A stretch of DNA of 64,000 bases from Streptomyces griseocarneus (lineage in GTDB: Bacteria; Actinomycetota; Actinomycetes; Streptomycetales; Streptomycetaceae). The translations under genes were made by a program, and so were the position numbers. The stretch is from the NCBI GenBank assembly GCA_003674045.1, contig PENC01000013.1, positions 62,001 to 126,000 on the forward strand, given 5' to 3'. Numbering within the stretch: position 1 is the stretch's first letter; each line of letters starts with the position of its first letter. Below, piece after piece: positions 56,282 to 64,000 of this stretch. Under the pieces are notes generated by a model. That model saw only the letters and a list, made by a program, of their open reading frames with translations, was not told the DNA's origin and searched no databases.

Positions 56282-57138
56282 AGGGCACGTACCGGGAGAG
56301 CCCCGGAGACCGCCACGTCGAGCTCCGCCGCGCACTGCTGGAGAGCGGACGGACCCACCCGGCGCCCGCCCCGGCCCCGCTGCGGGGCCGTGCCGCGGCC
56401 CCGGAAGCCGCCGCCGCGGCCGCGCTGGCGGAGCGGCTGGACCCGTACGGCTTCGCCGTGACGGACCTCGACCGGCCGATGGACAACGCCGAGTTCCTGG
56501 CGTTCGGCCGCGTGCTCGGCACCGCCCAGCCCGAACTGTCCCCGGACGTCCGGGCGCGCGTCGAGGACCGGGTGATCCTCAACCTGCGCTCCGGCGCCGC
56601 TCCGACCGACGACCCGGCCGTCCAGCCCTTCGCCGCCAACGCGCTGACCCTGCACAGCGAGAGCAGCGGCGCTCCCGTGCGCGCCCAGCCGCGCCACATC
56701 GTTCTGATGTGCGTGTCCCCGGGGGGCGACGGGCGTTCCGCGCAGACGGTCGCCGTCCCGATGACGGGCGTCCACGCGGCCCTTCCCGCACCCGCACGGG
56801 ACGTCCTCGTGCGGCTCCGTTACGACCGGCCGGGCGAGGTGCCCACCGTGCTGCGCCACGAGGCGGGACGTCCGGTGTTCTCCGTGCGCGACTTCCTGGG
56901 AGCGCCGCTGGCGTGGTCCTGCGACGGACCCTCCGGCACCGGCCCGGCGACTGTGGACAACGCCCTGCGCGAGCTGTACGCGGCCATGTACGGCGGCGAG
57001 GCACGCGGGTTCACCTGGATCCCGGGGCGGGTCGTCGTGATCGACAACACCCGCCACTTCCATGGGAGGACCCGCGCCTCCGGGGCGGCCGCGGGCACGG
57101 TCGCACGGCACCTCAAACGGCTGCGGATCGCGGCCTGA
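56278..57138 (+). CDS. Fe(II)/2-oxoglutarate-dependent oxygenase, TauD/clavaminate synthase-like
   Basis: 286 residues from GTG 56278 (GTGA overlap). Iron ligands H-x-E in NALTLHSESSGAPVRAQPRH and distal His in VVVIDNTRHFHGRTRASG, with a C-terminal Arg (HLKRLRIAA) for 2-oxoglutarate. The preceding helix SPGGDGRSAQTVAVPMTG is typical of the arginine-hydroxylase/clavaminate subgroup. It probably hydroxylates or desaturates the carrier-bound or free acid of this set. Confidence 0.8.
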   Translation: MKGTYRESPGDRHVELRRALLESGRTHPAPAPAPLRGRAAAPEAAAAAALAERLDPYGFAVTDLDRPMDNAEFLAFGRVLGTAQPELSPDVRARVEDRVILNLRSGAAPTDDPAVQPFAANALTLHSESSGAPVRAQPRHIVLMCVSPGGDGRSAQTVAVPMTGVHAALPAPARDVLVRLRYDRPGEVPTVLRHEAGRPVFSVRDFLGAPLAWSCDGPSGTGPATVDNALRELYAAMYGGEARGFTWIPGRVVVIDNTRHFHGRTRASGAAAGTVARHLKRLRIAA

Positions 57139-57147
57139 CATACACGC

Positions 57148-58176
57148 TCACCGACGGGCGAACGGCAGCCGGCCCAGCGCCCGGGCCAGCGCGAGCGCCA
57201 GCGGGCCCGCGACGACGGCGTCGAGCAGCGGGCGCGCGGCCCCGGTCGCGCCGTCCGCGACGGGCACGACCGCGGTGGCCGCCGCGCGGGCCTGGTCGTC
57301 CCCGTGTTCCGCGACGACGACCAGGCGGCGCCGCTCCGCCGTCCGCCGGGCCGTCTCCAGCGCCGCCGCCCTGCCGGGCCCCGGGGTGAGCAGGAACAGC
57401 ACCGGATGCGCGGCGTCGTGCCCGAACCGGTGGACGTGCCACCACTCCTCCGGCTCCACCGCGAACGCGGGGACCCCCGCGGTCTCGGTGAGCTTCGCGG
57501 CGAGGTAACGGGCGGTGCCCAGCGCCCCGGCGGCGGCCACGACCCACACCACCGGCGCGGGGGCGAGCAGACCGGCGACCTCGCCCGCGGATGCCTCCGC
57601 CAGGGCGATCGTCTGGTGCTGCGCGCGGGCGAGCCCCGCCACGTCGACAGGGGCAGTGGAAGTACCCCCGAGGGCCTGTGCCAGGTGCAGCAGGGACAGC
57701 AGGCTCGCCTGGTGCGTCCGGATGCCGGGGGACGGTGCGCACGGGCCGGGGTCGGCCACCACGGACGTCCCGGCCGCCAGGGCGACCGGGCTGTCGGGGT
57801 GCCCGGTGACGGCCACGGTCGCGCGGCCGTCACCACGCGCTTGGTGGAGCGCGGCGACCACGGCGGGGTTGCCGCCGGAGGCGGAGACGCCCACCACCAC
57901 GGTCCGTACACCGTCCGCGTGCTGATATTCCGTCTGGAACTCCGTGGCGGACATGGCCACGCACCCAACCCCGGCACCGGTGAAGGACGGCAGCGACGCC
58001 TGCGCGGCGAACAGCGAGTCCCCGCTGCCGAGCAGGACCACCCGCCCGGCCGGTCCGGTCCACCGCACCGCGCGCTCCGCGTCGGCCCGGGCCGCCTCCG
58101 ACAGGACCGGCAGGTCGTGGGGGAGGGCGGCCGTCTGCCGCCGGACCTCGTCGAGCGTGTACGCGCGGCCGTTCAC
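57148..58176 (-). CDS. SIS-domain sugar isomerase/aminotransferase-like protein
   Basis: 342 residues, GTG start inside the next gene's end (GTGA-type overlap). Two SIS modules: RVVLLGSGDSLFAAQASLPS with VVVGVSASGGNPAVVAALHQ (about 45-115), and VVWVVAAAGALGTARYLAAK with EPEEWWHVHRFGHDAAHPVL (about 205-265). No glutaminase domain. Similar to GlmS-type isomerase or AgaS-like proteins acting on (amino)sugar phosphates. Coexpressed with BtpA and aldose epimerase genes, suggesting sugar processing. Confidence 0.75.
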   Translation of the reverse strand: MNGRAYTLDEVRRQTAALPHDLPVLSEAARADAERAVRWTGPAGRVVLLGSGDSLFAAQASLPSFTGAGVGCVAMSATEFQTEYQHADGVRTVVVGVSASGGNPAVVAALHQARGDGRATVAVTGHPDSPVALAAGTSVVADPGPCAPSPGIRTHQASLLSLLHLAQALGGTSTAPVDVAGLARAQHQTIALAEASAGEVAGLLAPAPVVWVVAAAGALGTARYLAAKLTETAGVPAFAVEPEEWWHVHRFGHDAAHPVLFLLTPGPGRAAALETARRTAERRRLVVVAEHGDDQARAAATAVVPVADGATGAARPLLDAVVAGPLALALARALGRLPFARR

Positions 58177-59018
58177 CGGCAGCCTCCGCGCACCGTGTCC
58201 ACCAGCCGTCGCACGCGGTCGGTCCCGACACGGCCGTCGGGGGTCGTCAGACAGGCGCTGACGAAGGCGCCGTCCGCGTCGGCCAGCAGCCGCACGGCGT
58301 TCTCGTGGGTGAGGAAGCCGCCCAGCAGGACCCGCGCCTCGGGGGCCCGGGACCGGATGTCCGCGATCTTGGTGAGGGCCGTGGCCTCGTCGGGGTGGGC
58401 CACGCAGACCGCGTCCGCGCCCACGAACAGCGCCCGGCGGGCCACCCCGCCCGCCGTCTCCGTGCCGCCCTCCCAGCTGAAGTGCATGGAGTCCACGTCG
58501 GCGATCAGCTGGACGTCGAACGCGTCCAGGGCCCGGCGGTAGCCCATGACGCGCAGGGGGTCGGGCGCCACCCGGCCGTGCGTGGACAGGGTGGCCCCCA
58601 CGATCGCGTCGGCACGGACGAAGGCCGCGCCCGTCACCTTGGCAACAGCCAGGGAAGCGCTCACGGCGTGCCGCATGATCTGGACGCCGAGCGGGAAACC
58701 GGCGCCCACCGCGTCGGCGATCCGCGTCACGTACCGGGTCATGGCGGCCACCCGGGCGGGGTCGGCCTCGTCCTCGGTGCTGTAGACGCGGTCCACGGTC
58801 TGCAGCAGGGCCCCGTCCGCACCGCCGTCCCGCAGCGCCTCGGCGTCCCGGACGGCGTCGTCGATCGCGGCGGACAGCGAGCCCGGCACATGGAACGGGG
58901 TCCCCGGCATCGGGGGCAGGTGGAGCACGCCGTACAGCGTCCGGCCCGGACCTTCGGGCCGTACCGGAGCGGCGTCGTCAACGGTGGCCGATTCCGGTGA
59001 GGTGGTACGTCGTGACAT
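58173..59018 (-). CDS. BtpA/SgcQ family TIM-barrel protein
   Basis: 281 residues, ATG, 41-nt overlap with the upstream epimerase gene. LYGVLHLPPMPGTPFHVPGS, DGALLQTVDRVY, GVQIMRHAVSASLAVAKVTG, AFVRADAIVGATLSTHGRVA and VLLGGFLTHENAVRLLADAD match the BtpA family, which includes the SgcQ nucleosidase-like proteins of sugar operons and a photosystem I assembly factor. Pairing with an SIS gene suggests nucleoside/sugar phosphate metabolism. Confidence 0.75.
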   Translation of the reverse strand: MSRRTTSPESATVDDAAPVRPEGPGRTLYGVLHLPPMPGTPFHVPGSLSAAIDDAVRDAEALRDGGADGALLQTVDRVYSTEDEADPARVAAMTRYVTRIADAVGAGFPLGVQIMRHAVSASLAVAKVTGAAFVRADAIVGATLSTHGRVAPDPLRVMGYRRALDAFDVQLIADVDSMHFSWEGGTETAGGVARRALFVGADAVCVAHPDEATALTKIADIRSRAPEARVLLGGFLTHENAVRLLADADGAFVSACLTTPDGRVGTDRVRRLVDTVRGGCR

Positions 59019-59988
59019 GGCGGTGGATCCTTCCCGGAGACAAGAAGGCGGAGGGAAAGGCGGGCTGGTTGGGGGAGTCGGGCCAGGCGCCGGGCTGGAG
59101 GCAGATCCCGGACCGCGGCTCCGGCAGCCGGTCGCCCGTGTAGACGGCGAGCCCCGGCTGGTCGGTACGGAGCAGCAGCGCCCTGCCGCTGTCCGGGTCC
59201 CGCAGGACGGCCCCGGGGGCCGCGCCGCGCAGCGCGACGCAGTGGTCGATCCGGGAGCCCGCGATCCTGCCGCGCGGCCCGAGGTCCACCGCGGAGCCGG
59301 ATACGGGCAGCAGCTGTCCGGTGGGCACGAAGCGGGAGTCGGCCTCGATCAGGGTGTCGGCGTCCAGCGCGAGGACATGGCCGTCCACCGGCCCGCCCCC
59401 GGCGAGGTTCCAGAACGCGTGCAGTGTCAGGCCGCAGAGGGTCGGCCGGTCGGTGACCGCCTCGTAGCGCACCACGAGGCGGTCGTCCGCCCGCAGTTCG
59501 AAGGTCGCGGTGCAGCGCAGCGTGCCGGGGTAGCCCTGGTCGCCGTCCGGGCTGACCAGGGTGAGCACGATCCGCCCGCGGTCCCGGCCGGAGTGTGCCC
59601 GTCCGCTCCACACCCGGGCGTCGAATCCCTCGGCGCCGCCGTGGAGATGCTGGCCGTCCTCGTTGCGTACGAGCCGGTGGCGCCGTCCCGCGATGCCGAC
59701 GCGGCCGCCCGCCACGATCCGGGCGAAGCGCCCCATGGTGGAGCCGACGTAGGCGCGGCCCGCGCGGCGCTCGTAGTCGGCGAGCGAGGGCAGCCGGACG
59801 ACGAGGTTCGTACGCGGAGACACCCCTCCGGCCGGGCCGGGCACGGACACCTCCACCAGGGTGGCCCCGTAGCTCCACACCGCCACCCGCAGCCGCCCGT
59901 TGTCCAGCCCGTACTCGTGCACCGTGCGGGCCGGTTCCGTTTCCGCTGCCGTACGGCCGACGACGCGGCTCCAGGAGGTGACCGTCAC
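58978..59988 (-). CDS. aldose 1-epimerase (GalM family)
   Basis: 336 residues from GTG 59988 (GTGA overlap). TRTVHEYGLDNGRLRVA-like N-terminus; sugar-binding motifs YVGSTMGRFARIVAGG, GQHLHGGAEGFDARVW, catalytic His in LTLHAFWNLAGGG, Glu region LAVYTGDRLPEPRSGICLQP. Interconverts anomers of free sugars. Translationally coupled to the GNAT gene upstream. Confidence 0.75.
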   Translation of the reverse strand: MTVTSWSRVVGRTAAETEPARTVHEYGLDNGRLRVAVWSYGATLVEVSVPGPAGGVSPRTNLVVRLPSLADYERRAGRAYVGSTMGRFARIVAGGRVGIAGRRHRLVRNEDGQHLHGGAEGFDARVWSGRAHSGRDRGRIVLTLVSPDGDQGYPGTLRCTATFELRADDRLVVRYEAVTDRPTLCGLTLHAFWNLAGGGPVDGHVLALDADTLIEADSRFVPTGQLLPVSGSAVDLGPRGRIAGSRIDHCVALRGAAPGAVLRDPDSGRALLLRTDQPGLAVYTGDRLPEPRSGICLQPGAWPDSPNQPAFPSAFLSPGRIHRHVTTYHLTGIGHR

Positions 59989-60482
59989 GGCCGCCCCCGT
60001 AACGGCAGCTGGAGGAAGGCGCGGCGCAGCGGTCCCGTGTCGACGGTGCCGTGGCGGGCGAAGCCCAGGGAGCACAGCATCTCCAGCACGTCGGAGAGGT
60101 CGGGATTGGCCTCCGCGCGCAGTGCGTCGGCGCCCGCCCCGGCGGCCAGGGACATCGCGTGCCGGACCGCCCGGACGCCCAGGAGCGGGTCCGGGTGAGC
60201 GGGAGCCACGGCCAGGCGCTGCATGTACCAAGGACGTTCGGCCGCGGGCAGGGTGCTCTCGGCCGGATCGAACGAGGGGAGGGGGCCGGCGGTGACGGTC
60301 ACGACGGGCACGCCGTCCTCCGTGCCCAGCCGGACCAGCCCGCGGGAGACGAGGAACCGGGTCGACGCCTGCCGCCTGCGGGGAGGCGGGGTGCCGCTGC
60401 GCAGTGCGGCGGCCCGGTCCGAGGCCTCGACCAGGGCGTGCACCGGCAGCGGGTCGTCGGCGGTGCGCCAGATCAGGCCCAT
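59985..60482 (-). CDS. GNAT-family N-acetyltransferase
   Basis: 165 residues from ATG 60482, overlapping the upstream gene by 10 nt. YMQRLAVAPAHPDPLLGVRA with VRHAMSLAAGAGADALRAEA is the acetyl-CoA-binding V-x-P ... G-x-G-like motif A (variant), and MLCSLGFARHGTVDTGPLRR the C-terminal strand. Substrate unknown; part of the five-gene overlapping operon. Confidence 0.65.
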   Translation of the reverse strand: MGLIWRTADDPLPVHALVEASDRAAALRSGTPPPRRRQASTRFLVSRGLVRLGTEDGVPVVTVTAGPLPSFDPAESTLPAAERPWYMQRLAVAPAHPDPLLGVRAVRHAMSLAAGAGADALRAEANPDLSDVLEMLCSLGFARHGTVDTGPLRRAFLQLPLRGRP

Positions 60483-61444
60483 CGCCGGGCCTCCTCGCGC
60501 AGGGCGGGTGCCACCTCGGTGACGAAGCGTTCGGCCGTCGTCAGGTCCGGCGGCGGCCGGACCGCGAGGAGGAAGTCCCGTACGCCGAGCTCCAGATACG
60601 GCGCGAGGCGGTCGAGGCACTCCCGCGCGCTGCCGAAGGCGACGTACTCGGGCAGGTCGGCGGAGCGGCCGTCCGTGCTGTCGGCCAGGGCGGCGCGGGC
60701 CCGGCGGGCGGCGGCCGCGTCGGGGGTGAGGACGGCGCGGAAGGTGACCGATCTGCGGATCTCCGCCGGGTCCCGGCCGGCCCGCGCGCAGTGCGCGGCG
60801 AGGGTGTCCGCGGCCGCGCGGTAGGCGGCGGGCGGCAGCGCCAGACTGTTCCACACGTCCGCGTGCCCGGCGGCGATCCGCAGTGTGCCCGCCCCCGACC
60901 CGCCGACGGTCAGGGGGAGCCGCGACTGCACCGGGACCGGACACAGATATGCCTCGCGCAGGGTGAAGTGCTTGCCCGTGAAGTCGGCGGGGCCGCCGTC
61001 CCAGAGGGCCCGCAGCACCCGGCACGCCTCGTCGAGCCGCTCCAGGCGTACGGCCGGTGACGGCTGCTCGATGCCGTACTGCCGGAACGCCAGGTCGTCG
61101 CCGCCCGCGCCGAGGCCCAGCTCCAGCCGTCCGCCGGAGACGTGGTCGACGGTCGCGGCGGCGACGGCCAGCAGCGCCGGGTGCCGCCAGGTCACCGGAG
61201 TGACCAGCATGGCGCAGCGCACCCTGCCGGTGACGGCGGCCAGGGCGGACAGCGCGGTCATGCCGTCCAGGCACGGCCCGTCGGGGCCGAGGATCCGCGG
61301 GCGGAAGTGCTCGAAGAGGGACACCCAGTCGTATCCCAGGGCCTCCGCCGCCTGCCACAGGGAGCGGAGTCCGGAGAAATCGGCGTACTGCTGTCCCGAA
61401 TGGATGCCGAAGCGCAGGGTCTCGCGGTCGGAACGGCCTTCCAC
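60473..61444 (-). CDS. LLM-class (F420/FMN) oxidoreductase
   Basis: 323 residues from GTG 61444. RFGIHSGQQYADFSGLRSLW, EALGYDWVSLFEHFRP, VTGRVRCAMLVTPVTWRHPA and GRLELGLGAGGDDLAFRQYG are diagnostic for luciferase-like TIM barrels that use F420 or FMN. It heads the coupled operon GNAT-GalM-BtpA-SIS. It probably carries out a redox step on the operon's product. Confidence 0.75.
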   Translation of the reverse strand: MEGRSDRETLRFGIHSGQQYADFSGLRSLWQAAEALGYDWVSLFEHFRPRILGPDGPCLDGMTALSALAAVTGRVRCAMLVTPVTWRHPALLAVAAATVDHVSGGRLELGLGAGGDDLAFRQYGIEQPSPAVRLERLDEACRVLRALWDGGPADFTGKHFTLREAYLCPVPVQSRLPLTVGGSGAGTLRIAAGHADVWNSLALPPAAYRAAADTLAAHCARAGRDPAEIRRSVTFRAVLTPDAAAARRARAALADSTDGRSADLPEYVAFGSARECLDRLAPYLELGVRDFLLAVRPPPDLTTAERFVTEVAPALREEARRWA

Positions 61445-61472
61445 GGCTTCCCTCCACGGTCGTCGGGGCGGC

Positions 61473-62864
61473 TCAGGGGCGCGCGGGTTTGCCCTTCCCG
61501 TACAGCCAGGTGGCGACCGTGGGCCCGGGGTCCTTGTGGGAGACGGTGCGGGTGAGGGCGGTGAACTCGGCCGTGGTGCCGTGCCCGTCGCGGTGGCGCG
61601 CCGCCCACGCGCGCAGCACGTCGAAGAACGCGTGGTCGCCGACGAGCGTGCGGATCTTGTGCAGGGCCATCGCCCCGCGCGTGTAGACCGGGTCGTCGAA
61701 GAGGTGGGTGTAGTCCGCCGGGAGCGCGGGCGGGAACGCCCACACGGGGTCGGTCGCGGGCTTGGCGTACGCGTCGTCGAAGAACCGCTGGGCGGTGGGG
61801 CCGCCGTGCTGTTCGGCCCACAGCCACTCCGCGTACGTGGCGAAGCCCTCGTTGAGCCAGATGTCCTGCCAGCGCGAGAGGCTGACGGAGTCGCCGAACC
61901 ACTGGTGGGCCGTCTCGTGCACGAGTGTGATGATGGTCGGCGCCTTGCAGTAGAGCGGCCTGGTCTGGGTCTCCAGGGCGTAGTACGGGATCTGCGGGGC
62001 ATGGTCCACGATCGCCCCCGCCGCGCTGAACGGGTAGGGGCCGAACAGGCCGCTCTCCCACTCCAGCACCTCCGGCAGGCGCTTGAGTACAGGGGCGGAG
62101 GCAGCGGCCTCGCGCGGGTCCACGGCGTTGTAGACGGGCAGTCCCGAGCGGGTGCGGTAGCTCTCCGTCCGGAACTTCCCGATGGTGGCCGTGGCGAGGT
62201 AGCCCGCCATCGGCTCGGGGCTGTGCCAATGGAAGGTGCTGTGCCCGTGCCGGGTGCGCAGTGCGGCGAGTCTGCCGTTGGAGACGGCCGTATAACCCTC
62301 GGGAACGGTGATCGTGACGTCGAACGCCGACTTGTCCGAAGGGTGGTTGTTCAGCGGGAACCAGGTGCGGCTGCCCTGCGGTTCGCCCGCCACGAAGGCG
62401 CCGTGGTCGGTGACGTTCCAGCCGTCGTACGGGTCTCCCGGCTCGTTGACGGCCGCCGGTGTCCCGTCGTAGGTCACCGTGGTGCGGAAGACCTGGCCGC
62501 GGCGCAGCGGGGTGCGCGGGGTGATGACCAGCTCCTGCCCCTCGCGGCGGAACGCGGCGGGCGCGGAGCCGACGCGCACGGAGCGTACGGTCAGGCCGGA
62601 GAGGTCCAGGCCGAAGCGGGAGAGGGCCTGCGTGGCCCGGGCGGTGACGACGGCCCGGGCGTCGAGGTGGGCGGTGGCCGGTTCGTAGGAGAGGTCGAGA
62701 CCGTAGTGCAGGGCGTGGTAGCCGCCGTTGCCGTCCAGGGGGAAGAGCGGGTCGCCCGCGCCGGGGGCGCCGGGCGTCGCCGTGTCGGCTTCGACCGGGG
62801 CTGCCGTGACGGTCAGGGAGAGTATGAGGCCGAGGGAGACGAACGTGCCACGGATCGGGTGCAT
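61473..62864 (-). CDS. secreted M1-family metallopeptidase
   Basis: 463 residues, GGAAGGACG upstream. Signal peptide (HPIRGTFVSLGLILSLTVTA), N-terminal beta domain (about 45-230), then the zinc motif LVHETAHQWFGDSVSLSRWQ with the downstream Glu in WLNEGFATYAEWLW, and the terminal helical domain. Adjacent to a Pls-type synthetase gene; an M1-type enzyme is known to degrade epsilon-poly-lysine in producers, so a product-degrading or self-protection role is plausible here. Confidence 0.85.
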   Translation of the reverse strand: MHPIRGTFVSLGLILSLTVTAAPVEADTATPGAPGAGDPLFPLDGNGGYHALHYGLDLSYEPATAHLDARAVVTARATQALSRFGLDLSGLTVRSVRVGSAPAAFRREGQELVITPRTPLRRGQVFRTTVTYDGTPAAVNEPGDPYDGWNVTDHGAFVAGEPQGSRTWFPLNNHPSDKSAFDVTITVPEGYTAVSNGRLAALRTRHGHSTFHWHSPEPMAGYLATATIGKFRTESYRTRSGLPVYNAVDPREAAASAPVLKRLPEVLEWESGLFGPYPFSAAGAIVDHAPQIPYYALETQTRPLYCKAPTIITLVHETAHQWFGDSVSLSRWQDIWLNEGFATYAEWLWAEQHGGPTAQRFFDDAYAKPATDPVWAFPPALPADYTHLFDDPVYTRGAMALHKIRTLVGDHAFFDVLRAWAARHRDGHGTTAEFTALTRTVSHKDPGPTVATWLYGKGKPARP

Positions 62865-62957
62865 CGGGCGTCCTTCCGCCGTGGGGCGCCGAGCTTTCTC
62901 GTTGAGTAGTGTCCCCCGTGGGGTGCCTTGTCGAGTGGGGTTTGCAACTGCCGGGGC

Positions 62958-63620
62958 CTACTCCTCCAGTACCGCCGCCACGAAGTCCAGCGCCAGGTCC
63001 CATGTGCGGTGGACGGGGAGGCCCTCGTCGAGGTACCAGTCGTCGGTGGCCTCGGGGTGCGGGCCCACGACTCCGACGCGGCCCGCGCCGAAGGGGGCGA
63101 CGACCGCGGCGGGTGTGCCGTTGGTGTAGGTGGCGAGGACGGTGGCGGTCGCGCCCTCGTCGAGTACGAAGTACGGGCCGTCCTGGAAGAACAGGGTGCG
63201 CGGCAGGCCGCGCCACTCCGCCTCGACCAGGGTGTTGCGGCTGTGGTGGACGGTGGCGCCGGGCGAGCCGATGTACTGGTCGGTGTCGCCGGGCAGCAGG
63301 GCGAACCCCGGTGTGGCCCCGGCCAGATAGCCGCCCAGGCAGAAGCCCAGGTAGCGGCCCCCGTCCCGGACCCAGCCGCGGATGGCCTCGCGCTGCCGTC
63401 TGAGCTTGCGGTAGGCGCGGGAGAGGGTGCCGCCGCCCGGCTGGGCGTACACCCGGGCCGTGGCCAGTGACTCGGCCGACAGCGGCACGTCCTCCTTCGG
63501 GCCGGTGTAGCGCACCTCCAGCCCCCACGGGCCCGAGGCGAGCAGCGCGGCCACCGCCTCCGGGCAGCCCGGGAGCGAGGCCGGGCCCCGGTAGACGAGC
63601 GCGAGCGGACGGTCCGTCAT
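62958..63620 (-). CDS. BPL_N-type class I glutamine-amidotransferase-like protein
   Basis: 220 residues, ATG overlapping the upstream stop (ATGA). LALVYRGPASLPGCPEAVAA, ARVYAQPGGGTLSRAYRKLR, GRYLGFCLGGYLAGATPGFA (Cys nucleophile in GFCLGG) and RVGVVGPHPEATDDWY (His) match the domain otherwise fused to biotin-protein ligases. As a stand-alone protein next to Pls-type synthetases it may modify or transport the polymer; role unknown. Confidence 0.7.
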   Translation of the reverse strand: MTDRPLALVYRGPASLPGCPEAVAALLASGPWGLEVRYTGPKEDVPLSAESLATARVYAQPGGGTLSRAYRKLRRQREAIRGWVRDGGRYLGFCLGGYLAGATPGFALLPGDTDQYIGSPGATVHHSRNTLVEAEWRGLPRTLFFQDGPYFVLDEGATATVLATYTNGTPAAVVAPFGAGRVGVVGPHPEATDDWYLDEGLPVHRTWDLALDFVAAVLEE

Positions 63621-64000
63621 GATCCCCTCACCCCCTGGGCGGGGATGCCGCTCCAGCTCGTGCCGGGCGTGAGGGTCTCGCCCTTCATCAGCAGGGAGAG
63701 CGCGCCGAGCCGGACGCCCTCGCCGACCACGCCGCCGTAGAGCACGATCGTCCGGGTGCCGATGCTCGTACCCGACTCCACGGTCACCGTCGACATCTTC
63801 ATCACCCGGTCCTCGAACAGGTGGGTCTGCAGGGACACCCCCATGCCGACCGCCGCGTCGTCGCCGACCTCCACCAGGTCGAACTCGGTGAGGTAGGTGG
63901 TGCCGATCCAGGCGCGCCTGCCGATGCGGGCGCCGAACCAGCGCAGCACGGGCGGCAGGAACGGCGTCCCGGTCAGGGCGCCCACCCCGGCCGGTACCGC
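63617..64000 (-). CDS. Pls/PosA-type non-ribosomal peptide synthetase, C-terminal end
   Basis: The frame is open to the right edge, so only the last 127 residues are seen. FLPPVLRWFGARIGRRAWIG, FDLVEVGDDAAVGMGVSLQT, STVTVESGTSIGTRTIVLYG and GEGVRLGALSLLMKGETLTP form a left-handed parallel beta-helix, as in the terminal tandem domains of epsilon-poly-lysine synthetase-like enzymes. The adenylation, carrier and membrane parts would lie beyond the window. Product amino acid unknown. Confidence 0.65.
   Translation of the reverse strand, partial: AVPAGVGALTGTPFLPPVLRWFGARIGRRAWIGTTYLTEFDLVEVGDDAAVGMGVSLQTHLFEDRVMKMSTVTVESGTSIGTRTIVLYGGVVGEGVRLGALSLLMKGETLTPGTSWSGIPAQGVRGS

Noticed and set aside
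1-64000. CRISPR arrays, tRNA and rRNA genes
   Set aside because: No regularly spaced direct repeats, cloverleaf-like segments or rRNA motifs were recognised on reading both strands; a tRNA attachment site at the prophage end was specifically looked for and not seen.

Overview
The window is very GC-rich, strongly third-position-GC-biased DNA typical of Streptomyces. It carries actinobacterial signatures throughout: Tat/Sec-type secreted proteins, a ricin-lectin protein, LysR, GntR and MerR regulators, and an F420/LLM-type oxidoreductase. No rRNA or tRNA gene and no CRISPR array was recognised.

Positions 1 to about 34.7 kb are the integrase-side part of a siphovirus-type prophage; its other end lies left of the window. 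Late genes run rightward: a MuF-like head protein (partial), head-tail joining proteins, tail tube, a frameshifted tail assembly chaperone pair, the tape measure, distal and minor tail proteins, a fibre-like protein, and membrane/holin proteins. A small cargo island (IS5 remnant, a secreted peptide, a secreted ricin-lectin protein) is wedged between tail tube and chaperone. A 0.5 kb convergent intergenic stretch holding twelve GGCGCGCC palindromes separates the late genes from a leftward early module. That module has a Sak4-like ATPase, a Pycsar-effector-like membrane protein broken by an in-frame stop, a membrane protein, a DnaC-like loader, two winged-helix replication-type proteins and a conserved phage protein. 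A lone rightward gene for a terpene-synthase-like protein with degenerate active-site motifs sits inside this module behind a 21-bp hairpin terminator. Further right are an HTH/truncated-recombinase gene, a ParB-like protein, a small terminase-like protein, an endolysin, SSB, an ECF sigma/anti-sigma-like/surface protein cassette, an excisionase-like protein and a tyrosine integrase. Two sets of repeated non-coding signals tie the prophage together. One is a 12-nt motif (SGCGACRYWARS) before late and lysis genes. The other is a leader with a conserved AGAGCAA hairpin loop before early genes.

From about 35 kb the sequence is host chromosome. A 5' fragment of a secreted M9 collagenase lies beside the prophage. 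Next come a LysR regulator, a divergent Xaa-Pro aminopeptidase, and a hydroxyproline catabolic operon: three-part D-hydroxyproline dehydrogenase, deaminase, epimerase and semialdehyde dehydrogenase, with a GntR regulator. Together they read as a collagen-to-2-oxoglutarate utilisation island whose first enzyme has been destroyed.

Positions 45.8-48.8 kb hold a compact, unfamiliar system. It has two paralogous small peptides with conserved N-terminal leader-like and C-terminal two-cysteine regions, a multi-pass M50-type metalloprotease with an N-terminal PqqD-like domain, and a thioredoxin-like protein that has lost one active-site cysteine. A 41-residue cysteine-containing ORF lies just upstream. 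This is the best candidate in the window for an undescribed system.

The rest is housekeeping or accessory: paired small CxxC proteins, an HSL-type esterase, PhnA-like protein, MerR plus old-yellow-enzyme reductase, and a secreted cutinase/PE-PPE-like hydrolase. From 53.3 kb to the right edge there is a putative biosynthetic region. Rightward it has a methyltransferase, carrier protein, adenylating enzyme and Fe(II)/2OG oxygenase. Leftward it has SIS, BtpA, aldose epimerase, GNAT and LLM oxidoreductase genes, then an M1 peptidase and BPL_N protein next to the C-terminal end of a Pls-type (poly-amino-acid) synthetase.
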